Below, piece by piece: positions 1 through 7,001 of a DNA stretch of 19,755 bases; the stretch's first letter is position 1, and each line of letters starts with the position of its first letter. The position numbers were made by a program, and so were the translations under genes. The notes beneath the pieces are model-generated. The model saw only the letters and a program-made list of their open reading frames with translations, was not told where the DNA came from and ran no database searches. Origin of the DNA: an uncultured Oscillospiraceae bacterium (GTDB taxonomy: Bacteria > Bacillota > Clostridia > Oscillospirales > Acutalibacteraceae); assembly GCA_902478605.1 (NCBI GenBank), contig CABSLQ010000055.1:1-19755 (forward strand). Reading direction: 5' to 3'.

Positions 1-113
1 TTATCCCCTCTTTTGATCCCCTCTACCAGTTTTGCGATCGCCTGCGGCTGATCCCCGGTAGGTTTGTAGGGGGAAACTAATTTGAATATTTCTTCATTGT
101 TTTGACTGCTCAT
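1..113 (-). CDS. uvrB: UvrB, excinuclease ABC subunit B (N-terminal 37 residues only)
   Basis: The minus strand from the ATG at 113 encodes 37 residues before the window ends. They include FKLVSPYKPTGDQPQAI, the highly conserved start of UvrB just ahead of its Walker A loop (which would lie beyond the window). UvrB is the damage-verifying helicase-like subunit of nucleotide excision repair. An AGAGGGAA ribosome site lies upstream of the ATG. I saw no obvious LexA box in the 300 bases upstream. The identification rests on a short but very distinctive segment; the rest of the gene is off the left edge. Confidence 0.9.
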   Translation of the reverse strand, partial: MSSQNNEEIFKLVSPYKPTGDQPQAIAKLVEGIKRGD

Positions 114-137
114 ATACGATTCCCTCTATTGATCATA

Positions 138-170
138 GCCATTATTGGCCCCAATAAGGCGTTTTTTCTT
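138..170 (+). terminator. Possible intrinsic terminator (plus strand)
   Basis: GCC (138-140) and TTATTGG (142-148) pair with CCAATAA (151-157) and GGC (158-160) around a bulged A, followed by a run of six T at 162-167. The shape fits a weak Rho-independent terminator reading rightwards, but no plus-strand gene upstream is visible in the window. It could instead be an upstream regulatory palindrome for uvrB. Confidence 0.3.
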
Positions 171-198
171 ACGGCCAGTTTTCCAAGCGATTTTAGTC

Positions 199-231
199 AA
201 TCGCGAATTTACTCACTAAAAATTCGCGATT
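199..231. repeat. Perfect 12-bp inverted repeat
   Basis: AATCGCGAATTT at 199-210 is the exact reverse complement of AAATTCGCGATT at 220-231, with a 9-base loop. Neither side is followed by a T-run, so it is not a standard terminator. It could be a protein-binding site or a transcript hairpin in the region upstream of uvrB. Confidence 0.6.
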
Positions 232-416
232 CCATAAAATCTAATTCTGCAATGTCAGTATTTAAGTATATCACAAAGCCTCACTTTTTCAATGCTAAAG
301 AACTTGAAGTCCAGAAGCTTAGAGAAACATTTTACCACAATGATGAAATAAAAGATGATTTCTTGCTGAAGCATACGTCCGGTGCAGCCTACCTTCCTTG
401 CTCGGAAATATTTTTA

Positions 417-803
417 TTATTTGTTTTCCGAAAACTCATAAGCCTGCTTCACCCATAAAAACAATTCATCGTCAATCTCCTCAATAGAGCCAACAACAAT
501 GTGCGTTGTCCATCGACCCGGGTAAGGCTCTGTTTTTACCGCAACCCGACTAGAGTCCAGCGGATAAGACAGCCCCAGTGTGAGAACCAGGTATGGATCC
601 GGTAAATCGGCTTTCCTCCTAACCCGCTGAAAGGAAACGCATGCATACACATGGCGATTTGAAAAGGTTATTTGTGACTTCTGCACCCGCATTGACGTCT
701 TTGGAAAACTATCAAATAATTTCTTCTCAAAATACTGATAGATCGGGAAGGCTGCCGGAAATTTGTCAAAAAACAAGAGGGCATTCTGTCTTTCATAGCC
801 CAT
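417..803 (-). CDS. DUF5655 domain protein
   Basis: A 128-residue protein of unknown function. The C-terminal half carries the family's usual pattern: PDPYLVLTLGLSYPLDSSR, then TEPYPGRWTTHIVVGS, then a Glu/Asp-rich helix ending WVKQAYEFSENK. I start it at the ATG at 803 because GGAGGGG lies six bases upstream; a TTG at 818 in the same frame sits on top of that site. Families with this domain are small soluble proteins, sometimes linked to DNA-binding or transport functions, but no reaction is established. The gene sits alone between uvrB and the integrase remnant, in the AT-richer left flank. Confidence 0.8.
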   Translation of the reverse strand: MGYERQNALLFFDKFPAAFPIYQYFEKKLFDSFPKTSMRVQKSQITFSNRHVYACVSFQRVRRKADLPDPYLVLTLGLSYPLDSSRVAVKTEPYPGRWTTHIVVGSIEEIDDELFLWVKQAYEFSENK

Positions 804-899
804 GCTTTTCCCCTCCAAATCAATATTAAAAACTCAAAATTCCTAAAACCATTGAGATTACAAGGCGTTTCGCCTGTCCAATGCTCGGTTTTCATGTAT

Positions 900-946
900 T
901 TTCCCTTGTTCTTGCCCTTACGAGCCGAAACAAGGGAAAGTTTTTT
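900..946 (+). terminator. Hairpin with T-run beside the integrase 3' end
   Basis: TTTCCCTTGTT (900-910) pairs perfectly with AACAAGGGAAA (929-939) over an 18-base loop, followed by six T at 941-946. The T-run makes it a terminator in the rightward direction. On the minus strand it lies just past the integrase stop and could still act as a transcript-end hairpin. No rightward gene upstream is convincing, so it may protect the former mobile element end from outside transcription. Confidence 0.5.
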
Positions 947-2025
947 ATGCCCCGCCGACTACCTTGTCCAGCAGCCTTGCGGAAGTACGCTTCGCTTCCC
1001 TTGTAGCGTGAGCGTAGATTGACATTGTGGTATTGACATCGGAGTGTCCTAACAGCTCCTGCACATCGGTGGGCTTTGCCCCGCCCGACAGCAGGTTGCT
1101 CGTGTAGGTGTGCCGCAGCATATGGAAGTGGAAATCTTCCAGCCCCTCGACCTGTTTCCTTGCCTTTTGGCATACCTGACCGACCGCACCGGCGCTTTCA
1201 AACATCCCATCCGGCCTGACGCAGACAAAGGATAATTCCTTGTACCCTTCGGGGGCTTGCTCCGTCCTCGGCAGGCTGTAAACCTCGTAGTAGCTGCGGT
1301 CTTTTTCCTTCACTACAGTATAGTAGTTCAGGTGGTAAAGCTCCCCGTACTGGAAACGGTTTTTGTGCTGCGCTGCCTTCGCCGCCCGCAGGATTTCCGC
1401 CAGCGTGTCGCAGAAGTCCACCGTGCGGACTTTGCTCCGCTTGGTCGTTCCTATCTCGGTCTTGTGCCTTGTGCCGTTGTACCGCATACTGCGGCGTACC
1501 GTCAGGTACTGCTCGTCCAGATTGATGTCCTGCCATGTCAGGCCGCAGACCTCGCCAATGCGAAGCCCCGTGTAGTAGGCGATCTGTACGGGCAGCAGCG
1601 CAGGGTTTTTCCTGTCTTTCAGATAGCCGGTCAGCTTCAGGTATTGCCCGTGGGTGATGGTCGGACGGGAAACCGCCTCGGCTTCCTCCCCGCAGAAGAT
1701 GTCCGCTTCCTCTTTCCGCCCCCGCAGCCGTACATACTGCATCGGGTTGAAGGTAATCAGCCGCTTCGGGAATACCGCAAAGCGGAACGCCCCTTGCAGC
1801 ACCGCAGAGAACTGGAGCATATATCCCTTGCTCATCGGGGGGAGAGGTTGTCCCGTCCGGGTTTGTGCCGCCGTAGCTCATAAAGTCAATAAACGCCTGC
1901 AAATGGTCGGCTGTGACGGTCTTTAGCTTTCGGCTGCCTATCGGGTATTTCTTGATTTTTTTGACCGCCGCCGTGTACGCCATGACCGTCCCGTTGCTCA
2001 GGCTGCTGGGCTTTAAATCTTCCTC
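945..2025 (-). pseudogene. Tyrosine recombinase (Tn-type integrase), 5'-truncated and frameshifted
   Basis: The catalytic half (945-1835) has all the marks of a phage/conjugative-transposon integrase: Arg in YYTGLRIGEVCGLTW, a beta-hairpin Lys in TTKRSKVRTVDF, the HMLRHTY box, and LGHSDVNTTMSIYAH with the Tyr nucleophile. The upstream core-binding segment (DLKPSSLSNGTVMAYTAAV through FIDFMSYGGTNPDG) lies in another frame. The two parts would join smoothly as TTSPP-MSKGYM if the run of six G at 1837-1842 were five. The 5' end stops at about 2026, where an alcohol dehydrogenase fragment begins on the other strand, so the arm-binding domain (roughly the first 80-100 residues) is missing. The gene is almost certainly inactive, and its parent element is not visible here. 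Confidence 0.85.
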
Positions 2026-2027
2026 TA

Positions 2028-3341
2028 ATGCTGGCGTATGGCGGCGGTTCGATAAAGAAAAACGGCATTTACGATGCGATCGCCGGGCTTCTCGGTGAAA
2101 TGGAAAAAACCGTGATCGACTTTTCCGGTATCATGTCCAACCCCACCTATGCCAAGGTGCAGGAAGGGGCGGCGCTGGCAAAGCAGATTCAGGCGGATTA
2201 TATTCTTGCCGTGGGCGGGGGCAGCGTGATCGACTGCTGCAAGATGGTGGCTGCCCAGGCCAAAACGGATAAGGATATATGGGAGATGGAATTTACCGAC
2301 CGGCAGTTCCCGTCTGACGCCATTCCCCTGGGGGCCGTCGTCACCGCTTCCGGCACCGGCGCGGAGATGAACGGCGGCGCGGTCATCACCAACGAAGAAA
2401 AGAAGATCAAAACCGGCATGCTGGCCTTTGCCCCGCGCTTCGCGGTGCTTGACCCGACGTATACCCTTTCCGTCCCCCGGATGCAGGTGATTTCCGGCGC
2501 GTTCGATACCTTAAGCCACGCCATGGAAACCTATCTGGGCCATTCCGACACGGACAATGTTTCGGACGATGTGGCGCTGGCCGTCATGCACAATACGGTC
2601 GTCAATATGCGCCGTCTGCTTGCGGATATCCACGATGTGGAGGCCCGCGGCAATCTGATGTGGGATTCCGCCATGGCGGAGAACGGCATACTGAAGGTGG
2701 GAAGGCTCACCGATTTTCAGGCCCATCAGATCGAGCATCAGCTTGGCGCTTACACCGACTGCAACCACGGACAGGGGCTGGCGGTCATCCATCCCGTTTA
2801 TTACCGCCATATCCTGAAGGATGCGGAAGAAAAATTCACCCGCTTTGCAAAAGAGGTGTTCGGTGTGGAGTCCGCGGAGGACGGCGTGGAGGCCCTGACC
2901 GCCTTTATCCGGGAATGCGGCCTGCCCACAAGGCTGTCGGAGCTGGCCAGATGGTTCGGGGATGAATTTGAAAAGCTGAACGTGCTGTTTGTTACCAATC
3001 TTCCATCCAACAGCTCCATCATGGTCCATCATAAACTGGCCTATGCCATTACCATCCGGGGTTCCATTTCCTTCTGGGATCCCCAAAAAATCGTCTACCG
3101 CCCTCTGTCGCCGGATCTGACGACCACCAGCGTGCTGGCGTGGAAACGAAAGCAGCCTTACGGCCTGGCGGCGGAAAAATTCATTGCGTATATGAAAGAC
3201 AGCCTGCAGACGGAACACAGTTCGCAGGAAGAGCGCAATCCGCAGGAAGAGCACCCTCTCCCCGCAGAACAATCCCCGCCGGCAGGCCGCGATAAATCCC
3301 AACCGGAAAGGGGATCGGGCCGCCGCGCACTTTATGCCTGA
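2028..3341 (+). pseudogene. Chimera: iron-containing alcohol dehydrogenase fused to the C-terminus of a LysR-type regulator
   Basis: Residues 1 to about 300 are a BDH-type iron alcohol dehydrogenase. Visible features are LAYGGGSIKKNGIYD, the NAD-binding AVGGGSVIDCCK, TASGTGAEMN, and the metal ligands in GAFDTLSHAMETY, QIEHQLGAY and CNHGQGLAV. The family's usual first ~33 residues are missing; the frame opens at an ATG at 2028 with no ribosome site. After GLPTRLSELA (about 2945) the sequence switches to a LysR effector-domain C-terminus: WFGDEFEKLNVLFVTNLPSN, then PLSPDLTTTSVLAWKRKQP and AAEKFIAYMKDSL. A Gln/Glu/Pro-rich tail of about 45 residues follows. The dehydrogenase therefore lacks its own C-terminal helices. 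The frame stays open, so a fusion protein could be made, but it more likely reflects a deletion or mis-assembly. Confidence 0.75.
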
Positions 3342-3370
3342 CAAGCATGCAATCGCATAAAAAATGAGTA

Positions 3371-3400
3371 TTAGACATGGAGAGACATTTCCTTTATACT
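3371..3400 (+). promoter_or_regulatory. Putative promoter of the MerR-led redox operon
   Basis: TTAGAC (3371-3376) and TATACT (3395-3400) are separated by 18 bases. They lie about 65 bases before the MerR start, after the upstream chimeric gene ends. MerR regulators typically act on over-long spacers; 18 is only slightly long. This is inferred from the motifs alone. Confidence 0.45.
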
Positions 3401-3465
3401 GTAAGGGCGGCGGAGGATTTTTCCGTTTTGCCCTTACCGTATTTTTATGGAAACGGAGGATGGCC

Positions 3466-3819
3466 ATGACTTTGCAGGAGGCAAGCAGACAATTCCATTT
3501 GAAAATAGAAGCACTGCGGTCGTACGAGAAAAAGGGACTTCTGCAAGGAACGAAAACCGCCGCCGGCGCGGTGGATTATCCGGAATCCGAGATACAGAAA
3601 GCCTCCCAGTTTCTTTTTCTGGAGAAGGCCGGCATGAATCTGGAGGCGTTAAAGCACTTTGTGGCATTGCGGAACCAGGAAACCGATACCACGGCCGAGC
3701 AGATTCGGATCTTACGGAAATACCGCTGCCGGCTGTTGGAGGAGATCCACGGCAAACAGCAGGCACTGGATCAACTGGATTATCTCCTGTATGAGATAAA
3801 AAAGGGGGCTTTCCCATGA
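3466..3819 (+). CDS. MerR-family transcriptional regulator
   Basis: A 117-residue protein. The N-terminal winged helix reads LQEASRQFHLKIEALRSYEKKGLL, the family's HTH plus the RYYEKxGLL-type helix. A wing follows (VDYPESEIQKASQFLFLEKAGMNLEALKHF in two pieces), then a coiled-coil dimerisation helix from about residue 75 to the end (RILRKYRCRLLEEIHGKQQ). I chose the second ATG (3466) because GGAGG at 3455-3459 abuts the ATG at 3460 but is correctly spaced from 3466. There is no Cys-rich metal site, so it probably senses a small molecule or redox state. It lies just upstream of an aldo/keto reductase, an alcohol dehydrogenase and a cupin on the same strand, which makes it their likely regulator. 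Confidence 0.85.
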   Translation: MTLQEASRQFHLKIEALRSYEKKGLLQGTKTAAGAVDYPESEIQKASQFLFLEKAGMNLEALKHFVALRNQETDTTAEQIRILRKYRCRLLEEIHGKQQALDQLDYLLYEIKKGAFP

Positions 3820-3894
3820 AGCGGCGCAGCGGGCGGTCCGACGGCCTTCGATAACGGCAGGAATACACAAAACGAAAAGCAGGAGGAACCCATT

Positions 3895-4992
3895 ATGGAA
3901 TATCGCAGCCTGCCCCATGGCGGCGAACCGATCAGCGTGCTGGGCTTTGGCACCAGCTCTATCGGCATGGCGGGCGAAAAAGAAGCGGAAGCGGCCATGA
4001 CCATGGCGCTGGAAAACGGCATCAATTATTTTGATATGGCGTCCGCAGACGCCGTGCCCTTTTATGCTTTCGGCCGAGCCCTGGCGGGACAGAGAAGCCG
4101 TGTCTTTTTTCAGATACATTTCGGCGCCGATTATCAGGACGGCCAATATGGATGGACAACCGATCTGGACACCATTAAACGGTCCATCGACTGGCAGCTG
4201 CAGGCGCTGAAAACCGATTACATCGACTTTGGCTTTCTGCATTGCATGGACGAGGAATCCGATTTGCAGCACGCCCTGCAGGGCGGCACGCTCGCGTATA
4301 TCCTGCAGCTGAAGGAACAGGGCGTGGTACGGCATATCGGCCTGTCCTCCCACACGCCGGGGGTTGTGCATACGGCGCTGGACGCCGGCATTCTGGACAT
4401 GCTGATGTTCAGCATCAACCCGGCTTATGATTATCAACAGGAAGGCGAGTTTGCCATCGGCGGCGCAGCCGAGCGGCAGAGCCTCTACCGGCGCTGTGAG
4501 GCCGAGGGCGTGGGTATTTCGGTCATGAAGGCCTTTTCCGGCGGCCAGCTGCTGAACGCCGGGACCTCCCCGTTCGGCAGGGCATTGACCGAGTACCAGT
4601 GCATACAGTACGCGCTGGACAGACCCGGCGTGCTCACGGTGCTCCCCGGCGTGCGCAGCCGGGAGGATTTGCAGCGCATCCTCGGTTTTGTGAACGCCGC
4701 GCCGGAAGAAAAGGATTACGCCGTGCTGGGCACCTTCACCCCCCGGGAAGCCGAGGGCCTCTGCGTGTACTGCAACCATTGCCAGCCCTGCCCGGCCGGC
4801 CTGGACGTGGGGCTGATTAACAAATATTACGATCTGGCGCAGGCCGGTGATGCGCTGGCAAGCGATCACTATGCCAATTTGGAGAAAAAAGCGGGAGACT
4901 GCATCGGCTGCGGCCACTGCGATTCCCGCTGCCCGTTCCATGTCGGGCAGATGGAACGGATGCAAGCCATCCGCGCCTACTTCGGAGCGTAA
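3895..4992 (+). CDS. Aldo/keto reductase with C-terminal 4Fe-4S dicluster domain
   Basis: A 365-residue TIM-barrel oxidoreductase of the bacterial iron-sulfur subgroup. Barrel landmarks are ISVLGFGTSSIG, NYFDMASAD (catalytic Asp region), DYIDFGFLHCMD (active-site His116), VVRHIGLSSHTP and SVMKAFSGGQLL. The usual catalytic Lys position reads FFQIHFGADY, so the Lys of classical family members is not there; this Q-x-H pattern occurs in related iron-sulfur members. The C-terminus has two cluster motifs, CVYCNHCQPCP (Cys 290, 293, 296, 299) and CIGCGHCDSRCP (Cys 336, 339, 342, 346). They suggest electron transfer to or from ferredoxin-like partners. AGGAGG precedes the ATG. It follows the MerR gene by 75 bases and precedes an alcohol dehydrogenase. 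The substrate is unknown. Confidence 0.9.
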   Translation: MEYRSLPHGGEPISVLGFGTSSIGMAGEKEAEAAMTMALENGINYFDMASADAVPFYAFGRALAGQRSRVFFQIHFGADYQDGQYGWTTDLDTIKRSIDWQLQALKTDYIDFGFLHCMDEESDLQHALQGGTLAYILQLKEQGVVRHIGLSSHTPGVVHTALDAGILDMLMFSINPAYDYQQEGEFAIGGAAERQSLYRRCEAEGVGISVMKAFSGGQLLNAGTSPFGRALTEYQCIQYALDRPGVLTVLPGVRSREDLQRILGFVNAAPEEKDYAVLGTFTPREAEGLCVYCNHCQPCPAGLDVGLINKYYDLAQAGDALASDHYANLEKKAGDCIGCGHCDSRCPFHVGQMERMQAIRAYFGA

Positions 4993-5195
4993 CCGTCCGC
5001 ACCGGAATGAACAGGGCAGGCGCTGTTCTGCCGAACGGCGCATGTGTAAAGTGGAACCACTTGTCGGTCTGCGTTTTCGGATATCCGGCCCCTTCCAAGC
5101 GCCAGCCGGGGCGGCGGCCCCGCAGGACGCCGGGAACGCAGCTCCCACTCCCCTCAGCCAAACCAGAATTCCTATACTTTCAGGAGGTTTTTACG

Positions 5196-6368
5196 ATGTC
5201 CTTTCAGATGTATGTACCCACCAGAATCCTATTTGGAGCCGGTCAGCTTGCCAGCCTGCACAGCCAGGCGCTGCCGGGAAAAAACGCGATGATCGTCATC
5301 TCCAACGGCAAGTCCGTGCGGGAGAACGGCGCACTCGCCAAAACGGAGGAACAGCTCCGGCTGGCCGGCGTCAGCACGGTCCTGTTCGATAAAATTATGG
5401 CCAATCCCCTGAAATCCACCGTCATGGAAGGGGCCGCCTGTGCACGGGAAAACGGCTGTGACTTTCTGGTGGCCCTGGGCGGCGGCAGCGTGATGGACGC
5501 TTCCAAAGCGATTGCGGCGATGGCGACCAACGACGGCGATCTTTGGGACTATGTTGCGGGCGGCACCGGCAAGGGAAAGGCTCTGGAGAACGAGCCGCTT
5601 CCCCTCGTTGCGATCACGACCACGGCGGGCACCGGCAGCGAGGTGGACCAGTATGGCGTCATCTCCAATGATGAAACCAAGGAGAAGATCGGTTTCGGCG
5701 GTCCGGATTCCCTGTTTCCCCGGCTGGCCGTCGTGGATCCGGATCTGATGACCTCTGTTCCGCCAAAGTTCACCGCCTACCAGGGGTTTGACGCCCTGTT
5801 CCACAGCGTGGAATGCTACATTGCGGCGCCGGCCAATCTGATGAGCGACATGTACGCTTTGACCGCCATCGAACATATCGGCACCTATCTCGCCCGGGCG
5901 GTGAAGGACGGCACCGATATGGAAGCGCGGGAGCACGTGGCCTTTGCCAACACGCTGTCCGGCGTGGTGATGACGCTGAGCGGCTGCACCAGCGAGCATT
6001 CCATGGAGCACGCCATGAGCGCCTATCACCACGATCTTCCCCATGGCGCGGGGCTGATCATGCTTTCCAAAGCGTATTTCACCCACTTTATTGAAAAGCA
6101 TGCCTGCGACGAGCGGTTTATTCGCATGGCGAAGGCCCTCGGCAAGCCGGATGCCAGCGCGCCGCAGGATTTCATCACGGCGTTGGCCGACCTGCAGGAA
6201 CAGTGCGGCGTGGCGGATTTGAAGATGTCGGATTACGGTATCCGGCCGGAGGAGTTCATGACGCTCGCCCGGAATGCCCGTGCCACGATGGGCGGCCTGT
6301 TCGCCTGTGACCGCGTGCCGCTTTCGGAGGAAGAGTGCGCCGCCATTTTTGAAAAAGCCTATCGCTGA
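5196..6368 (+). CDS. Iron-containing alcohol dehydrogenase
   Basis: A 390-residue, full-length group III alcohol dehydrogenase reducing aldehydes or ketones with NAD(P)H. The Rossmann part carries LVALGGGSVMDASKAI (about 91-106) and ITTTAGTGSEVDQY. The divalent-metal ligands can be read as Asp199 and His203 in GFDALFHSVECY, His268 in CTSEHSMEHA, and His283 in LPHGAGL. The start is set by CAGGAGG 8 bases before the ATG. The ~200-base gap from the aldo/keto reductase shows no clear promoter or terminator, so co-transcription is likely. The cupin begins 18 bases after the stop. The substrate cannot be deduced. A second, broken copy of the same superfamily lies upstream at 2028. Confidence 0.92.
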   Translation: MSFQMYVPTRILFGAGQLASLHSQALPGKNAMIVISNGKSVRENGALAKTEEQLRLAGVSTVLFDKIMANPLKSTVMEGAACARENGCDFLVALGGGSVMDASKAIAAMATNDGDLWDYVAGGTGKGKALENEPLPLVAITTTAGTGSEVDQYGVISNDETKEKIGFGGPDSLFPRLAVVDPDLMTSVPPKFTAYQGFDALFHSVECYIAAPANLMSDMYALTAIEHIGTYLARAVKDGTDMEAREHVAFANTLSGVVMTLSGCTSEHSMEHAMSAYHHDLPHGAGLIMLSKAYFTHFIEKHACDERFIRMAKALGKPDASAPQDFITALADLQEQCGVADLKMSDYGIRPEEFMTLARNARATMGGLFACDRVPLSEEECAAIFEKAYR

Positions 6369-6386
6369 CCGAAAGGAAGAGAAACG

Positions 6387-6797
6387 ATGCATGCGAATGA
6401 AATCGATACCCTCTTTGAAATGGGCGAAAAGAACCCCTTCGGACAGTATTTTGTGGGACAAAGCTATTTGAAAATGCTCTGCACCCAGGGCGTTTCCATT
6501 GGCAATGTGACGTTTGAGCCCGGCTGCCGGAACAACTGGCATATCCACCGGGCGGAGAAAGGCGGCGGGCAGATTCTGCTTTGCACCGCCGGACGCGGCT
6601 GGTACCAGGAATGGGGCCAGGAAGCGAGAGAGCTGCACCCCGGCGATGTGGTCCAGATTCCGGCAGGCGTCAAGCATTGGCACGGGGCGGCAAAGGACAG
6701 CTGGTTTGCCCACCTTTCCGTTGAAGTGCCGGGAGAAAACACAAAGAACGAATGGCTGGAGCCGGTAGACGATGCGGCCTATCAGGCGCTGCCATAA
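6387..6797 (+). CDS. Small single-domain cupin protein
   Basis: A 136-residue protein with both cupin motifs. Motif 1 is PGCRNNWHIHRAEKGGGQ (metal ligands His52 and His54), and motif 2 is PGDVVQIPAGVKHWHG (His97). Its sequence resembles the cupins that accompany aldo/keto reductases and alcohol dehydrogenases in clostridial redox clusters. Members of this group bind one metal ion and may act as isomerases, oxygen-independent lyases or small-molecule sensors. A GGAAGAG site precedes the ATG, and the gene is 18 bases downstream of the dehydrogenase, so it closes that operon. The reaction is not assignable from sequence. Confidence 0.87.
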   Translation: MHANEIDTLFEMGEKNPFGQYFVGQSYLKMLCTQGVSIGNVTFEPGCRNNWHIHRAEKGGGQILLCTAGRGWYQEWGQEARELHPGDVVQIPAGVKHWHGAAKDSWFAHLSVEVPGENTKNEWLEPVDDAAYQALP

Positions 6798-6880
6798 GGG
6801 CGGCTTCTTCCTTCGCGGCGGGAGGCCTTGTCAGGCGCCGGCACCGCCGGTCTCCCCTCCGGCCGGGCTGCCGGTAAGGA

Positions 6881-6910
6881 TTGGACACAGGCCGAAAAAT
6901 GTAGTATTCT
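6881..6910 (+). promoter_or_regulatory. Putative promoter of apbE
   Basis: TTGGAC (6881-6886) and TATTCT (6905-6910) with an 18-base spacer, in the 204-base gap between the cupin and apbE. The predicted transcript would begin near 6917 and run into the terminator-like hairpin at 6946. Confidence 0.5.
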
Positions 6911-6945
6911 ATTCATAACGAAGTACGACGTCCGCACAGGACGGA

Positions 6946-6981
6946 GAAGGCAGCCGGCTCGTGCTCCGGCTGCCTTCTTTT
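6946..6981 (+). terminator. Strong hairpin with T-run in the apbE leader (possible attenuator)
   Basis: GAAGGCAGCCGG (6946-6957) pairs perfectly with CCGGCTGCCTTC (6966-6977) over an 8-base loop, followed by TTTT. The 12-bp GC-rich stem is a good intrinsic terminator. It sits between the predicted promoter and the apbE start at 7002, so either transcription is attenuated here or the promoter call is wrong and it ends the upstream operon. A smaller CGTCC/GGACG hairpin lies just before it. Confidence 0.65.
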
Positions 6982-7001
6982 AAGAAAGAAGGCATGTATC
7001 C

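Larger units (their letters stand above)
114..416. other. AT-rich intergenic stretch without a convincing gene
   Basis: This 303-base gap between uvrB and the DUF5655 gene is clearly more AT-rich than most of the window. It holds two palindromic elements, listed separately. A plus-strand reading frame starting at the ATG at 252 and ending at 458 has plausible-looking residues (FKYITKPHFFNAKELEV and onward). It has no ribosome site, overlaps the end of the opposing gene, and matches no family I know. I treat it as non-coding or as a decayed fragment. Confidence 0.4.

Noticed and set aside
102..458. 118-residue plus-strand frame in the left intergenic region
   Set aside because: No ribosome site, starts inside the uvrB start region, runs into the opposing DUF5655 gene, and matches no family. 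At most a decayed fragment.
3712..5148. 478-residue minus-strand frame opposite the aldo/keto reductase
   Set aside because: Antisense shadow with composition typical of reversed GC-rich coding sequence; the plus strand encodes a clear enzyme.
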